Shown here: positions 8,010 through 17,846 of the stretch, piece after piece
Layout of the letters: the number at the start of each line of letters is the position of its first letter
Numbering within the stretch: the stretch's first letter is position 1
Assembly (NCBI GenBank): GCA_937934185.1
Contig: CALHAB010000164.1
Location: 1 to 32,616 of the forward strand
Source: an uncultured Ignavibacterium sp.
Lineage (GTDB): Bacteria; Bacteroidota; Ignavibacteria; Ignavibacteriales; Ignavibacteriaceae
Length of the DNA: 32,616 nt
Direction: 5' to 3'
The notes under the pieces: generated by a model
What the model saw: the letters and a program-made list of their open reading frames with translations, nothing else
Databases searched by the model: none
Told to the model about the DNA's origin: nothing
Made by a program: the position numbers and the translations under genes

Positions 8010-8666
8010 ATGAAAAAGATTTTTTCGATATTATTATTATTAAGTTTTCAATTTGCAGTTCCGCAAGTAAAAGATGGTTTTATGATTGCACGACTTAAAT
8101 ACAATGGCGGCGGTGATTGGTATAATGATCCTTCCGCTGAAGTAAATCTATTAAAGTATGTTGCAGCGAATACAAATATCAAAACAATTCCGGAGTATAA
8201 ATTTGTTGATATACAGAGTGATGAAATATTTTCTTATCCATTTATTTTTATGACAGGCCACGGTAATGTTGTATTCAGTGATCAGGAGATAAAAAGACTT
8301 CGAACTTATCTTGAGAACGGTGGTTTCCTCTATATTGATGATGATTATGGTATGGATAAAGCTGTTAGAAGGGAAATGAAAAAAGTTTTTCCGGATAAGG
8401 ATTTTATTGAGTTACCTTTTTCTCATAAGCTCTTTAACATTTTTTACAAATTTGAAAACGGAGCGCCTAAAACTCACGAGCACGATAAGAAACCAACGCA
8501 GACTTTCGGAATTTTTATTGATGAAAGATTGGCTGTACTTTATACTTATGAATCAAATCCAAGTGACGGCTGGGCTGATCCTGAGGTTCATAAAGACCCT
8601 GAAGAAAAAAGAATTGAAGCCCTTAAGTTTGGTACAAACATTATTTTATATGCATTAAGTCAATGA
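8010..8666 (+). CDS. DUF4159 family exported protein
   Basis: A 218-aa protein I recognise as DUF4159. It has a signal peptide (about residues 1-19, ending AVPQ) and a mature domain that looks like a class I glutamine-amidotransferase-like (ThuA/GATase-type) alpha/beta fold: FIFMTGHGNVVFS, then LRTYLENGGFLYIDDDYG, then GIFIDERLAVLYTYESNPSDGW. The Cys-His-Glu triad of true amidotransferases is not evident, so a binding rather than catalytic role is likely. It overlaps the next gene by four bases (ATGA), which indicates translational coupling with the DUF4175 protein. DUF4159 genes often sit in MoxR/BatA-like envelope clusters in related bacteria (known context); those partners are not in this window. 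Confidence 0.85.
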   Translation: MKKIFSILLLLSFQFAVPQVKDGFMIARLKYNGGGDWYNDPSAEVNLLKYVAANTNIKTIPEYKFVDIQSDEIFSYPFIFMTGHGNVVFSDQEIKRLRTYLENGGFLYIDDDYGMDKAVRREMKKVFPDKDFIELPFSHKLFNIFYKFENGAPKTHEHDKKPTQTFGIFIDERLAVLYTYESNPSDGWADPEVHKDPEEKRIEALKFGTNIILYALSQ

Positions 8667-11600
8667 GTGAATCACATTCAAAATATTACAGTGAAATAAT
8701 CAACAAACTTGAAAAACTTGTCAGGAAAGATTTTTCACTGATTTGTATTAGGGGATTGTTAATAAGCTTATCAATCATTGTTTCAGCTTTGTTCATTTTT
8801 ATCTTATCAGAAACTCTGTTCAGATTTTCATCTTCAGTCAGAACAATAATTTTTTATAGCTGGATAGCTTTATTTGTTCTATCGTTAGTTTACTTCGTAA
8901 TTATTCCTGTTCTTAAATTATTAAATATCATCCCTTCAAGAAATTATTTTGAAACTGCAAAGATTGCAGGACTTCACTTCCCTTTTGTTAAAGATGAATT
9001 ATTAAATTCACTTCAGCTTGTAAATGGTGCTTCAGCAATAAATCTTTATTCAACAGATTTGATTGATGCGGCATTCAGTAATGTTTATCATAAAGTCAAA
9101 GACTTAGATTTCTCTGAGATCATTTCATTCACTTCACTCAAAAGATATTTATTAAATTTAATTTTCATTTTATTCATTACCTTATTTTCTGTTTTGTTCA
9201 TTTCTCCAATCAGTTCGGCCAGCAACAGATTTTTTAATTACGGGAAAGAATTTATTCCTCCGGCAGAATTTAGTTTTGAAGTTTTCCCTGGCAATACAAA
9301 AATTACCAAAGGTGAAAATGTTGAAGTAAGTATAAAGATAACCGGCAAAGATCCCGGTGAAATATTTTTGGCTGAAAAGGATATTACTGAAACAGGGTTT
9401 ACAAATCACAAACTTGTAAAAGATTCGGCAGGAATTTACTCTTATAAATTTCAGAACATCAGAAACACTGTCAATTATTTTGCATTCGCTAAAGACATCA
9501 GAAGTGAAGATTATAAAATCGAAGTAACTGATCATCCTGTAATAAAATTATTGGAACTAAAAATAATTCCTCCTGCTTATTCAAAACTTCCTGTAACTGA
9601 GCAAAAAGATAACGGTAATATCACCGCACTTAAAGGTTCAAGATCCGAATATAAACTTATTGCAAGTAAAGAAATCAAAAACAGCAAAATTGTTTTCAGC
9701 GATTCAAGTGAAGCCCTATTAACTTCATCCAACAATCAGGCAAGCGGTTCAATCAGAATTCTGAACGATAAAAATTATCAGATAATCATAACTGATTTGA
9801 ATGATGATAAAAATCTTCAGCCGGTTACATACAGTATTAAAGTTCTTGAGGACGCATATCCTTCAATCGAATTAAACTTTCCGCGAACTGATATTAATCT
9901 TCCTGAAGATAATCGTGTTCCGATCAATCTTAAAATTTCTGACGACTTTGGTTTTACTAAGCTGGTTCTTAATTACAGATTATCATCTTCACAATATGAA
10001 AAACCTCAGGAAAATTTTTCGCAGTTTGAAATTCAGTTTGATAAAAACAACAAAGATCAGTTTGTTGACTATATCTGGAACCTCACAAAGCTTTCTCCGG
10101 CAGTAAACGATGTTTTCACTTTTTATCTTGAGGTTTACGATAATGATAATGTAAGCGGACCAAAATCTGCAAAAACTCAGACAATAAATCTCCGTGTTCC
10201 TTCGCTTGATGAAATTCTTGCGCAAGTTGACAAGACACAGGACGATGCGATTAAAGAACTTCAGCAGACAATTAAAGAAGCACAGGAACTTAAGAAAGAT
10301 ATTGAGCAGATAAATCGTGATCTCAAACAGGACAAAAAAGAATTAACCTGGGAAGAAAAACAGAAGATTGAAAAAGCTCTTGATAAGTTTGAATCACTTC
10401 AGGAAAAGATGCAAAGTATTTCTGAAAAGCTGAAGGATGTTCAGAATGAACTTCAGCAGAATAAGCTTCTTTCAAAAGAGACACTTGAAAAGTATATGCA
10501 GCTTCAGCAGCTGATGGAAGAGATGACAAGCGATGAATTAAAAAAAGCTCTTGAACAGATGAGGCAAACACTCGAACAGCTGAACAGGAATATGACTCAG
10601 GATCAGATGAAGAATATGCAGATTGATGAAGAGAAATTCAGAAAAAGTATTGAGCGAACAATGAACCTTCTGAAACGAATTCAGATTGAGCAAAAGATTG
10701 ATGAAATGCTTAAGCGAACAGAACGAATGAATGAAAAGCAGGAGGAACTGAGCAATCAAACAGAGAAAAGTAATCCGAATGATCAGAAGGAAAATGAAAA
10801 CCTAAGCAAACAACAGGATGAAATCAGTAAAGAGCTTGATAATCTTGAAAACACAATGAAAGATCTGAAAGATAAAATGCAGGATATGTCTGATGTTCCG
10901 AAAGAAGAACTTGATAAACTTATGGAAGAGTTTGAGAAACAACAGAACGAACAACTTTCAAAACAGGCATCGCAGAATATTAAACAAGGACAGAAACAAA
11001 ATGCTCAGAAGAATCAGAAACAGCTAAGCAACAATATGAAGCAAATGCAGCAGATGATGCAGCAGATGAAAGATCAGATGATGCAGCAGAATCAGATGCA
11101 GACTTTTACAGATATGATGAGAATAATTGATAATCTTCTTTCATTATCAAAGAAGCAGGAAGAATTGAAGAATCAATCACAAAAACTTGATCCGAATTCA
11201 TCGCAATATCAGACTCTTGCCCAGCAGCAGAATGAAATTAAAAATAATCTTAATAAACTTCTCGAACAGCTTGCACAGCTTTCACAGAAAACTTTTGCAG
11301 TCACTCCCGAAATGGGCAAAGCACTTGGACTTGCAAACAAAAATATGGAACAATCGCTTGGTAATATGCAGAACAGAAATCCAAAAAACTCGGCGATGTT
11401 TCAGCAGGAAGCAATGGGAAATATGAATCAGGCAATTATGATGATGAAAAGTCAGCTTGAATCAATGATGCAGGGTGGAAGCGGACAAGGTGGAATGATG
11501 TCATTACTGCAGCAGCTTCAGCAGTTGTCTGGTCAGCAGATGACATTGAACAATATGACTCAGATGCTTCAGCAGATGCAGCAAGGAAATTTGAGTCAGG

Positions 11601-12052
11601 AACAGCAGGCACAACTTCAGAGACTTGCACAGCAACAGCAGTTAATTCAGAAATCACTTGAGCAACTAAATAAAGAAGCAAAGGAATCCGGTGAGTCGAA
11701 GAAAATTCCTGCTAACCTTGAGAACATTGCTAAACAGATGCAGGAAGTGATAACTGATATGCAAACAGAAAAACTGACTGATGATTTAATCCAAAAGCAG
11801 GAAAGAATTCTGTCTAAACTTCTTGATGCACAACGCTCGATTAATGAAAGAGATTTTGAACAGGAAAGAAGATCAGAAACAGGTAAAAATATTGTAAGAC
11901 AAAGTCCTGCTGATATTAATCTGCTGAAACAGAAGAAAGACTCACTGAAAGAAGAAATTGACAAAGCCTTTCGTGAAGGATACAACAAGGATTATGAAGA
12001 ACTTATCCGCAGATACTTTGAACTAATTCAACAGGAATCAAAACCAAATTGA
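8663..12052 (+). CDS. DUF4175-like membrane protein with long Gln/Met-rich coiled coil
   Basis: A 1129-aa protein resembling the DUF4175 family. Transmembrane helices lie at about residues 26-50, 60-82 and 162-182. Residues about 200-510 are extracytoplasmic beta-rich modules (FSFEVFPGNTKITKGENV, later LPEDNRVPINLKISDDFG). From about residue 515 to the C-terminus the chain is almost wholly helical, with long heptad-like stretches very rich in Gln, Met, Lys and Glu (for example QMQQMMQQMKDQMMQQNQMQ). A single Gly-rich break (QGGSGQGGMM) lies near residue 937. The C-terminal tail, RREGYNKDY-like and ending FELIQQES, resembles the conserved end of the family. It is coupled to DUF4159 by the ATGA overlap. 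The function is unknown; an envelope or periplasmic scaffold is an inference. Confidence 0.8.
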   Translation: MSESHSKYYSEIINKLEKLVRKDFSLICIRGLLISLSIIVSALFIFILSETLFRFSSSVRTIIFYSWIALFVLSLVYFVIIPVLKLLNIIPSRNYFETAKIAGLHFPFVKDELLNSLQLVNGASAINLYSTDLIDAAFSNVYHKVKDLDFSEIISFTSLKRYLLNLIFILFITLFSVLFISPISSASNRFFNYGKEFIPPAEFSFEVFPGNTKITKGENVEVSIKITGKDPGEIFLAEKDITETGFTNHKLVKDSAGIYSYKFQNIRNTVNYFAFAKDIRSEDYKIEVTDHPVIKLLELKIIPPAYSKLPVTEQKDNGNITALKGSRSEYKLIASKEIKNSKIVFSDSSEALLTSSNNQASGSIRILNDKNYQIIITDLNDDKNLQPVTYSIKVLEDAYPSIELNFPRTDINLPEDNRVPINLKISDDFGFTKLVLNYRLSSSQYEKPQENFSQFEIQFDKNNKDQFVDYIWNLTKLSPAVNDVFTFYLEVYDNDNVSGPKSAKTQTINLRVPSLDEILAQVDKTQDDAIKELQQTIKEAQELKKDIEQINRDLKQDKKELTWEEKQKIEKALDKFESLQEKMQSISEKLKDVQNELQQNKLLSKETLEKYMQLQQLMEEMTSDELKKALEQMRQTLEQLNRNMTQDQMKNMQIDEEKFRKSIERTMNLLKRIQIEQKIDEMLKRTERMNEKQEELSNQTEKSNPNDQKENENLSKQQDEISKELDNLENTMKDLKDKMQDMSDVPKEELDKLMEEFEKQQNEQLSKQASQNIKQGQKQNAQKNQKQLSNNMKQMQQMMQQMKDQMMQQNQMQTFTDMMRIIDNLLSLSKKQEELKNQSQKLDPNSSQYQTLAQQQNEIKNNLNKLLEQLAQLSQKTFAVTPEMGKALGLANKNMEQSLGNMQNRNPKNSAMFQQEAMGNMNQAIMMMKSQLESMMQGGSGQGGMMSLLQQLQQLSGQQMTLNNMTQMLQQMQQGNLSQEQQAQLQRLAQQQQLIQKSLEQLNKEAKESGESKKIPANLENIAKQMQEVITDMQTEKLTDDLIQKQERILSKLLDAQRSINERDFEQERRSETGKNIVRQSPADINLLKQKKDSLKEEIDKAFREGYNKDYEELIRRYFELIQQESKPN

Positions 12053-12118
12053 TTAAAGTTTGATTTACTTTTCAATTCATACTATTTTCAGACCCGAAGA
12101 AACCTTTCTTTATGAAGA

Positions 12119-13357
12119 ATGAGCAACATTTTGGAAAAAGATAAAATTCGCGAATTATTATTGGAACATTTTGATCATCGTGCACTTTTACAGTTTGGTG
12201 ATTGGAGAGAGCTGTTTCTAAGTTTCTTCGATTTAGTTCAGGAATTGGTTTTTATCCTGAATTCAGATGGATTTGTTGTAGCAGTAAATCAATATGGCAG
12301 CAAGGAACTTGATTATTCGCCTGAGGAAGTAATAGGTAGGCATTTTACAGATTTCATTGACTCTGAAAATATTGCCGCTGCAACTGATATGATTGATAAA
12401 GCACTTAAGGAAGGTTCATCATCACTCGAAGTTCATCTGATTTCCAAGTTTGAAGTGCCAAAACTTTTTTCGATGAACATACGAACCGTTAAAAATGGTG
12501 AAAAGATTGCAGGACTTTTAGGAACGGGTAAGAACATTTCTTACACTAAAAAGCTGGAAGCTGAGCTTAAAGAACTAAAACCAAAAATGATTGAACTTGA
12601 AAGACTTATAAATCTTGAACGCTCAAGGGTACTTCAGCAAAAGTCTGTTGTGGAAGAACTTAATAAACTTAAGAATGAATTTATGTCCAACATTTCACAC
12701 GAGCTTCGGACACCACTTGCTTCCATAGTGGGATTTTCAGAAACAATTGCCTCTGATCCGAATATGCCTGATGAAATGAAAATTGAATTCAATTACATAA
12801 TTCTTAATGAAGGCAAAAGACTTGCACGACTTATTAACGAGGTGCTTGAACTTTCAAGAATGGAAACAGGGAAAATTGTTCTCAGCAAATCAAAAATTGA
12901 TATTGTCCGCACATTGAGAAGAGTAATTGATGAGTTTGTAAATCACGCAGTCGAAAAAAACATTACTCTTAGTGTTGAACTTCCCGATGATGAACTTCTT
13001 ATTGAGGCAGACGATGAAAGACTTAGTATGGCATTGCGCGCTGTAATAAATAATGCAATCAAATTTACCAAAGAATATGGCAGAGTAAAGATCATACTTA
13101 ACAACCTTTTCAGAGAGGTTGAAATTATTGTTGCTGATACAGGAATCGGAATTCCTCAGGATCAATTACCTCATATTTTTCAGAAATTTCATAAAGCAAA
13201 CAGACCAATTGAAGAAGTTGAAGGAGTGGGAGTCGGATTGGTTTTTGTAAAACAAATTGTAGATTTGCATAAAGGATTAATCAATATTCAAAGCGAAGAG
13301 CATAAAGGCACAACAGTAATCATTCGATTATTAAAAAACATAAGGGATAAAAACTAA
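12119..13357 (+). CDS. PAS-domain sensor histidine kinase (soluble)
   Basis: A 412-aa kinase. Residues about 32-140 form a PAS domain (LVFILNSDGFVVAVNQYGSK...LDYSPEEVIGRHFTDFID). A coiled coil (about 143-185) leads to the dimerisation helix with the phospho-acceptor His194 in SHELRTPL. The ATPase domain has the N-box Asn312 (INNAIKF), the G1 box DTGIG (340-344), an F box (IFQKFHK) and the G2 box GVGVGL (369-374). There is no transmembrane segment, so it senses a cytoplasmic signal or a partner. Its gene starts 66 bases after the DUF4175 gene and is 11 bases before an NtrC-type regulator, its probable cognate partner. HisKA kinases of this layout usually also dephosphorylate their regulator. 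Confidence 0.93.
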   Translation: MSNILEKDKIRELLLEHFDHRALLQFGDWRELFLSFFDLVQELVFILNSDGFVVAVNQYGSKELDYSPEEVIGRHFTDFIDSENIAAATDMIDKALKEGSSSLEVHLISKFEVPKLFSMNIRTVKNGEKIAGLLGTGKNISYTKKLEAELKELKPKMIELERLINLERSRVLQQKSVVEELNKLKNEFMSNISHELRTPLASIVGFSETIASDPNMPDEMKIEFNYIILNEGKRLARLINEVLELSRMETGKIVLSKSKIDIVRTLRRVIDEFVNHAVEKNITLSVELPDDELLIEADDERLSMALRAVINNAIKFTKEYGRVKIILNNLFREVEIIVADTGIGIPQDQLPHIFQKFHKANRPIEEVEGVGVGLVFVKQIVDLHKGLINIQSEEHKGTTVIIRLLKNIRDKN

Positions 13358-13368
13358 AGGGTTCTAAG

Positions 13369-14739
13369 TTGGAAAAACTCATTTTTATTGTTGATGATGA
13401 ACAGGCAATTTCCAAACTTCTGACTTACTGGGTTAGAGATAAATGGAAATACAATGCTGAATCATTTGCTACAGGGGAAGATTTACTAAAAAACTTGCAC
13501 AAAAGGCCGGATGTTGTTCTTCTTGACATAATGCTGCCCGGACTCGATGGTATTGAAACTCTCAAAAGAATTAAAGCTTTTGATGAAAATTTACCTGTCA
13601 TAATGCTCTCCGCTCAGGGCAGTATTGAGGTTGCTGTTGACTCTCTCAAGTTTGGTGCATACGATTATTTTACAAAACCTATAGATCAACAGAAGCTTGA
13701 ACTTGCAATTAAAAATGCAATCAAGAGTTACGACCTCACGAAGGAATTACAAAACCTCAAAGAAAATGTTAAACAGACTTACAGTTTTGATAACATTATT
13801 TCTGCCGATGGTAAAATGCAGGATGTTTTCAAACTTGTCTCAAAAGTTCTGGATAACGATATATCAGTATTGATTTACGGTGAAAGCGGAACAGGTAAAG
13901 AACTTATTGCAAGAGCAATTCATTACAACGGTAAAAGAAAAGACAGACCATTCATAGCAGTTAACTGCGCTTCAATCCCAAGAGAATTGCTTGAAAGTGA
14001 ATTGTTCGGACACGAAAGAGGTTCATTCACAGGCGCTCATCAGAGAAAACTTGGTAAATTTGAAATTGCAAGAGGAGGAACAATTTTCCTTGATGAAGTC
14101 GGTGAACTTGAAATGGTTTTACAGGCAAAACTTTTAAGAGTTATTCAGCAGAAGGAATTTGAAAGAGTCGGCGGAACAGAAATAATTAAGACTGATGTAA
14201 GAATAATTTCAGCTACAAATAAAGATTTAAAGAAAGCAGTTGAGAATAAAGAATTTCGCGAAGATCTTTTTTACAGACTAAACTCATTCCCTATTCATAT
14301 TCCACCACTTAGACAGAGACGAGGAGACATTTTAATTCTTGCGGAACACTTCCTTAAAAAGTTTAACGAAAAACTTGGTAAGGGCTGCAAGGGTTTTACA
14401 AGAAGAGCATTAAAACTAATCTACGATTACAGCTGGCCAGGTAATGTTCGTGAAATGGAAAATACTATTGAAAGATGTTTAATTATTTCAGAAGGCGAAA
14501 TGATCGATGTCGAAGATCTTCCACCTCATATCAGAACAGAAGATTATCCTGCAAATTTTGATTTTGCCGGTCCATTGTTTGCTGACGACACTATTATTCC
14601 CTTTGAAAAATTAAAAGAGGAAGCCATCCGACATGCTCTGAAAGTTACTGATGGAAATATTGTTGAAGCTGCAAAAAAACTTCAGCTTGGCAGAGCAACC
14701 ATCTATCGTCTGATGGATAAATACGGAATTGAACATTAA
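13369..14739 (+). CDS. NtrC-type sigma54-dependent response regulator
   Basis: A 456-aa response regulator. The receiver domain (residues 1-120) has the acidic pair Asp9/Asp10, phospho-acceptor Asp53 in LLDIMLPG and Lys in FTKPID. The AAA+ domain has Walker A GESGTGKE (171-178), the sigma54-contact loop GSFTGA (218-223, the Ser variant of GAFTGA), Walker B FLDE (Asp242) and the REDLFYRLN arginine-finger region. The C-terminus carries a Fis-type helix-turn-helix (GNIVEAAKKLQLGRATIYRL). It should activate sigma54 promoters when phosphorylated by the kinase encoded 11 bases upstream. The start is TTG at 13369, preceded by AAAGGG; no ATG would keep the receiver intact. I found no clear sigma54 promoter nearby. 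Confidence 0.95.
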   Translation: MEKLIFIVDDEQAISKLLTYWVRDKWKYNAESFATGEDLLKNLHKRPDVVLLDIMLPGLDGIETLKRIKAFDENLPVIMLSAQGSIEVAVDSLKFGAYDYFTKPIDQQKLELAIKNAIKSYDLTKELQNLKENVKQTYSFDNIISADGKMQDVFKLVSKVLDNDISVLIYGESGTGKELIARAIHYNGKRKDRPFIAVNCASIPRELLESELFGHERGSFTGAHQRKLGKFEIARGGTIFLDEVGELEMVLQAKLLRVIQQKEFERVGGTEIIKTDVRIISATNKDLKKAVENKEFREDLFYRLNSFPIHIPPLRQRRGDILILAEHFLKKFNEKLGKGCKGFTRRALKLIYDYSWPGNVREMENTIERCLIISEGEMIDVEDLPPHIRTEDYPANFDFAGPLFADDTIIPFEKLKEEAIRHALKVTDGNIVEAAKKLQLGRATIYRLMDKYGIEH

Positions 14740-14753
14740 ACTCTGGGAGTATT

Positions 14754-15095
14754 ATGTACATTGAGAAAAAAAATATCGGCGATGTTCTAATTGAAACAAT
14801 AAATCTTCACCGCGCAACACTTCGCGAAGCTGAAGAATTCAAGCAACAACTGACTGAAGATATAGAACTCGGAAACAGAAAAATAGTAGTTGATCTTTCT
14901 GCATGCGAATTCATTGACTCAACTTTTCTGGGTGCGCTTGTAGTATCACTGAAAAAAGTTACTAATCTTGGAGGAGATTTAAGACTTGTTGGCTTTCAAC
15001 CGGCAGTAAAATCAATGTTTGAACTGACAAGAATGCACAGAGTATTTGAAACCTTCAGTTCGGTTGAAGAAGCTGTAGGCAGCTTTGGTAACTAA
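14754..15095 (+). CDS. STAS-domain anti-sigma factor antagonist
   Basis: A 113-aa single STAS domain. The characteristic segment KIVVDLSACEFIDSTFLGALV holds the expected phosphorylation site, Ser56 (or Thr57), just before the helix, as in SpoIIAA/RsbV proteins. In partner switching such a protein binds an anti-sigma kinase when unphosphorylated, freeing a sigma factor, and is reset by a PP2C phosphatase. The matching phosphatase is encoded three bases downstream, while no RsbW-type kinase is present here. The ATG follows GGGAG. The gene begins 14 bases after the NtrC-type regulator, so it is very probably in the same operon. Confidence 0.93.
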   Translation: MYIEKKNIGDVLIETINLHRATLREAEEFKQQLTEDIELGNRKIVVDLSACEFIDSTFLGALVVSLKKVTNLGGDLRLVGFQPAVKSMFELTRMHRVFETFSSVEEAVGSFGN

Positions 15096-15098
15096 CTT

Positions 15099-16697
15099 TT
15101 GCCAGAAATTTTAAATTCCGATATTACGATGAAAGATGCTGATAAGAAATCTATTTTAGTTATTGATGACGATGTAACTATCCGAAAGCTTATTACTCAC
15201 CATCTCAAATTAAACAACTACACCACTCACGAAGCAAAAAATGCCGAAGAAGCATTTCAGATATTAAAAGAAAGTCAAATTGATCTTGTTCTTTCTGATG
15301 TAACGATGGATGAAATGGATGGATTTGAATTTTGTGAGAAAGTCCGCAGTAATGAAAAGCACAGATTTTTGCCTTTCGTTTTTGTGACAGCAAAAAACAC
15401 ACTTGAAGATAAATTCAAAGCAATTGAATCAGGTGGTGATGATATAATCACAAAACCTTTTGATATAAAAGAACTGATACTAAAAGTTCAGGCACTTCTT
15501 AAAAGAACTGAAATCTATCGCACATACGGTCTTAAAAAAAGTATTCAATCAACTTTTACTGAAAGAAAAACAAGAATATTATTTGTTGATGACGATCCTA
15601 CAATTACAAAACTATTCAAATACAATTTAGAATCAGCAGGATTTGACTGTAATGCGGTTAACAGTGTTGATGAAGCACTAAAAATTGCAGGACACTATCA
15701 TCCCGATATTATCATCTCTGATATTATGATGCCCGGAACTGATGGTTATGTTTTCAGAAAAAAATTGCTTGAAGATGAAAACTTAAAAACCGTTCCATTC
15801 ATTTTTCTAACTGCAAAAGCTACCGATGAAGATATTCTCGAAGGATATGATTTAGGCATTACAGATTATGTGGTTAAAACCGCAGGACCTAAAATTGTAA
15901 TCGCAAAAGTTTCAGCAATTATAAAGAGCTTAAGGGACGAAAGAAACAAAGCAATTTCTGAATTGCATCAGGCGGCTTCATCTTTGGGAGCTAAAGTTGT
16001 TCCTGACAATGCTCCCGTTTTTAACGGATATAATATCAGACAATGGCATATTCCTTACCGCGGAATTCCCGGAGGTGATTTTATTGATTACTACAAAGTT
16101 GATGATGATAATCTGCTTATCATTCTCGGCGATGTGATGGGCAAAAAATGGGGTGCTTGGTATTTTGCTTTTGCTTATGCAGGTTATATCCGAAGTTCGG
16201 TAAGAGGGACACTCCAATCTCTTGATGCTCACTCTCCAGCTGAAATTCTTAAGCGTGTTAACGATGCTGTTTATCAGGACTCAAAAATATCTGAAGTGTT
16301 TGTTGCTTTATCTGTTGTGCTTATAAACAATAAAACTTTTGAATTAAAATATTGCGGTGCAGGAGATTCTCCTTTGATTTTAAAGGAAGTTTCAACCAAT
16401 GAAATAAAGAAAATCAGCTCTGAGGGATTATTACTCGGATTGAACAAAAAAGGAAATTATTCCGATACGGTTTTGAAATTGAAAAGCGGTGATATAATCT
16501 TAATGATGACTGACGGAATTATTGAATCAAGGAATAAAGAAGGAAAACAATTCGGAGAATTAAAACTTGAGGAAGTTATAACTTCAGTTGAATTTGATAA
16601 AGCTCCGATAGATGTATTGAAAGAAGAATTTATCAGCTTTACTAATCAAAATTTCGAAGACGATATAAGTATTATTACAATCCAGTTAAAAAATTAA
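15099..16697 (+). CDS. Double-receiver PP2C (RsbU/SpoIIE-type) serine phosphatase
   Basis: A 532-aa protein with two receiver domains and a phosphatase. Receiver 1 (about 17-135) has Asp67 in LVLSDVTM and Lys119 in ITKPFD. Receiver 2 (about 158-278) has Asp208 in [10 protein letters not shown] and Lys260. Both look phosphorylatable. The PP2C domain (about 300-532) has metal-binding Asp327 in IPGGDF and Asp345 in LGDVMGKK, then [11 protein letters not shown] and EDDISIITI. It should dephosphorylate the STAS protein encoded just upstream, under control of the receivers. The start is uncertain: TTG at 15099 lies four bases after the STAS stop, and ATG at 15129 would also keep all domains; neither has a clear ribosome binding site. 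The stop overlaps the prfA stop by four bases on the other strand. Confidence 0.93.
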   Translation: MPEILNSDITMKDADKKSILVIDDDVTIRKLITHHLKLNNYTTHEAKNAEEAFQILKESQIDLVLSDVTMDEMDGFEFCEKVRSNEKHRFLPFVFVTAKNTLEDKFKAIESGGDDIITKPFDIKELILKVQALLKRTEIYRTYGLKKSIQSTFTERKTRILFVDDDPTITKLFKYNLESAGFDCNAVNSVDEALKIAGHYHPDIIISDIMMPGTDGYVFRKKLLEDENLKTVPFIFLTAKATDEDILEGYDLGITDYVVKTAGPKIVIAKVSAIIKSLRDERNKAISELHQAASSLGAKVVPDNAPVFNGYNIRQWHIPYRGIPGGDFIDYYKVDDDNLLIILGDVMGKKWGAWYFAFAYAGYIRSSVRGTLQSLDAHSPAEILKRVNDAVYQDSKISEVFVALSVVLINNKTFELKYCGAGDSPLILKEVSTNEIKKISSEGLLLGLNKKGNYSDTVLKLKSGDIILMMTDGIIESRNKEGKQFGELKLEEVITSVEFDKAPIDVLKEEFISFTNQNFEDDISIITIQLKN

Positions 16698-17773
16698 TGA
16701 AATTCTGCTGCCTGAAGTTTTTCAGCTTTATCTGCTAATTTTAATTGTTCAATTAATTCGTCCAGCTGTCCTTCCATTATATTCGAAAGGTTGTACAGTG
16801 TTAAACCTATTCTGTGATCAGTTACTCTGTTTTGCGGGAAATTATAAGTTCGGATTTTTTCACTTCTGTCGCCGCTTCTAACCTGAGATTTTCTCTGAGC
16901 AGAAATTTGTTCCATCTGTTTACGCATTTCTATATCATAAAGTCGTGCTTTCAAAACCTTCATTGCTTTTTGTCTGTTCTTTAACTGAGAACGTTCATCC
17001 TGACACTGAACTACAATACCTGTCGGTAAATGAGTGATGCGCACAGCAGTTTCGACTTTATTGACATTCTGTCCACCGGCACCACCGGAACGATAGATAT
17101 CAATCTTCAGATCATTCGGATTAATTTCCACTTCAACATCCTCAACTTCAGGTAACACTGCAACAGAAGCCGCTGAAGTATGAACTCTTCCGCTTGCCTC
17201 AGTTTCAGGTACCCGCTGAACCCGATGAACACCTGATTCATATTTTAGATCACCATAAACATTGTTACCACTTACAGATAAAATTACTTCTTTAATTCCG
17301 CCAAGACCGGTTTCATTTAAATCTATTATTTCAAATTTCCATCCTCTTATTTCAGCATAACGAGTGTACATCCGGAAGAGGTCATTTGCAAAAAGAGCAG
17401 CTTCTTCACCACCTGTACCGGCTCTGATCTCCATTATAACATTCTTGTCGTCGTTTGGATCTTTGGGGAGCAGCAATACTTTAATTTCTTCTTCAACTTT
17501 TTCCCGTTGTGCATTAAGTTCATCCATTTCAGCATAAGCCAAATCGACCAGATCTTTTTCATTCGAATTTTCAATTATTTCTTTATGACCTTCAATATCT
17601 TTCAGAATCTTTACATACTTTTCATATACACGGACAACATCCTCTATTTCGCTTTTTTCTTTATTCAAAGCGATTATCTTTTCAGGATTATTTATATACT
17701 CCGGATTAGAATATAACTCGTTAATCTGATCGTATCTTTGTTTTACTTTTTCAAGTTTATCTAAAAAATTCAT
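16694..17773 (-). CDS. prfA: Peptide chain release factor 1
   Basis: RF1, 359 aa, ends translation at UAA and UAG. The catalytic GGQ loop is at 233-235 within [18 protein letters not shown]. The stop-codon-reading tripeptide region is VPETEASGR, so PET (189-191) takes the place of the P-A/x-T motif of RF1; the SPF motif of RF2 is absent, which separates the two. Length and domain order match the family. An AGAGAAAG purine stretch precedes the ATG. The gene is convergent with the PP2C phosphatase gene and their stop codons overlap by four bases, leaving no room for a conventional terminator between them. Confidence 0.97.
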   Translation of the reverse strand: MNFLDKLEKVKQRYDQINELYSNPEYINNPEKIIALNKEKSEIEDVVRVYEKYVKILKDIEGHKEIIENSNEKDLVDLAYAEMDELNAQREKVEEEIKVLLLPKDPNDDKNVIMEIRAGTGGEEAALFANDLFRMYTRYAEIRGWKFEIIDLNETGLGGIKEVILSVSGNNVYGDLKYESGVHRVQRVPETEASGRVHTSAASVAVLPEVEDVEVEINPNDLKIDIYRSGGAGGQNVNKVETAVRITHLPTGIVVQCQDERSQLKNRQKAMKVLKARLYDIEMRKQMEQISAQRKSQVRSGDRSEKIRTYNFPQNRVTDHRIGLTLYNLSNIMEGQLDELIEQLKLADKAEKLQAAEFH

Positions 17774-17796
17774 TTACTTTCTCTAATTTTGGTGCG

Positions 17797-17804
17797 CAAA
17801 TATA
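17797..17804 (-). promoter_or_regulatory. Candidate -7 promoter element for prfA
   Basis: Read on the minus strand this is TATATTTG, an exact match to TAnnTTTG, about 24 bases before the prfA start codon. No clear -33 TTTG is seen at the right spacing, so the call rests on the -7 element and position alone. Confidence 0.35.
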
Positions 17805-17846
17805 AAAAAGACAATACTTATTTTCTAAGTTATTAACAGGTTGCTT

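Noticed and set aside
10201-12052. Internal DNA repeat array or separate gene in the CAG-rich 3' half of the DUF4175 gene
   Set aside because: The CAG/ATG richness follows from a Gln/Met-rich coiled coil in one continuous frame; codons vary between positions and there is no fixed repeat unit.
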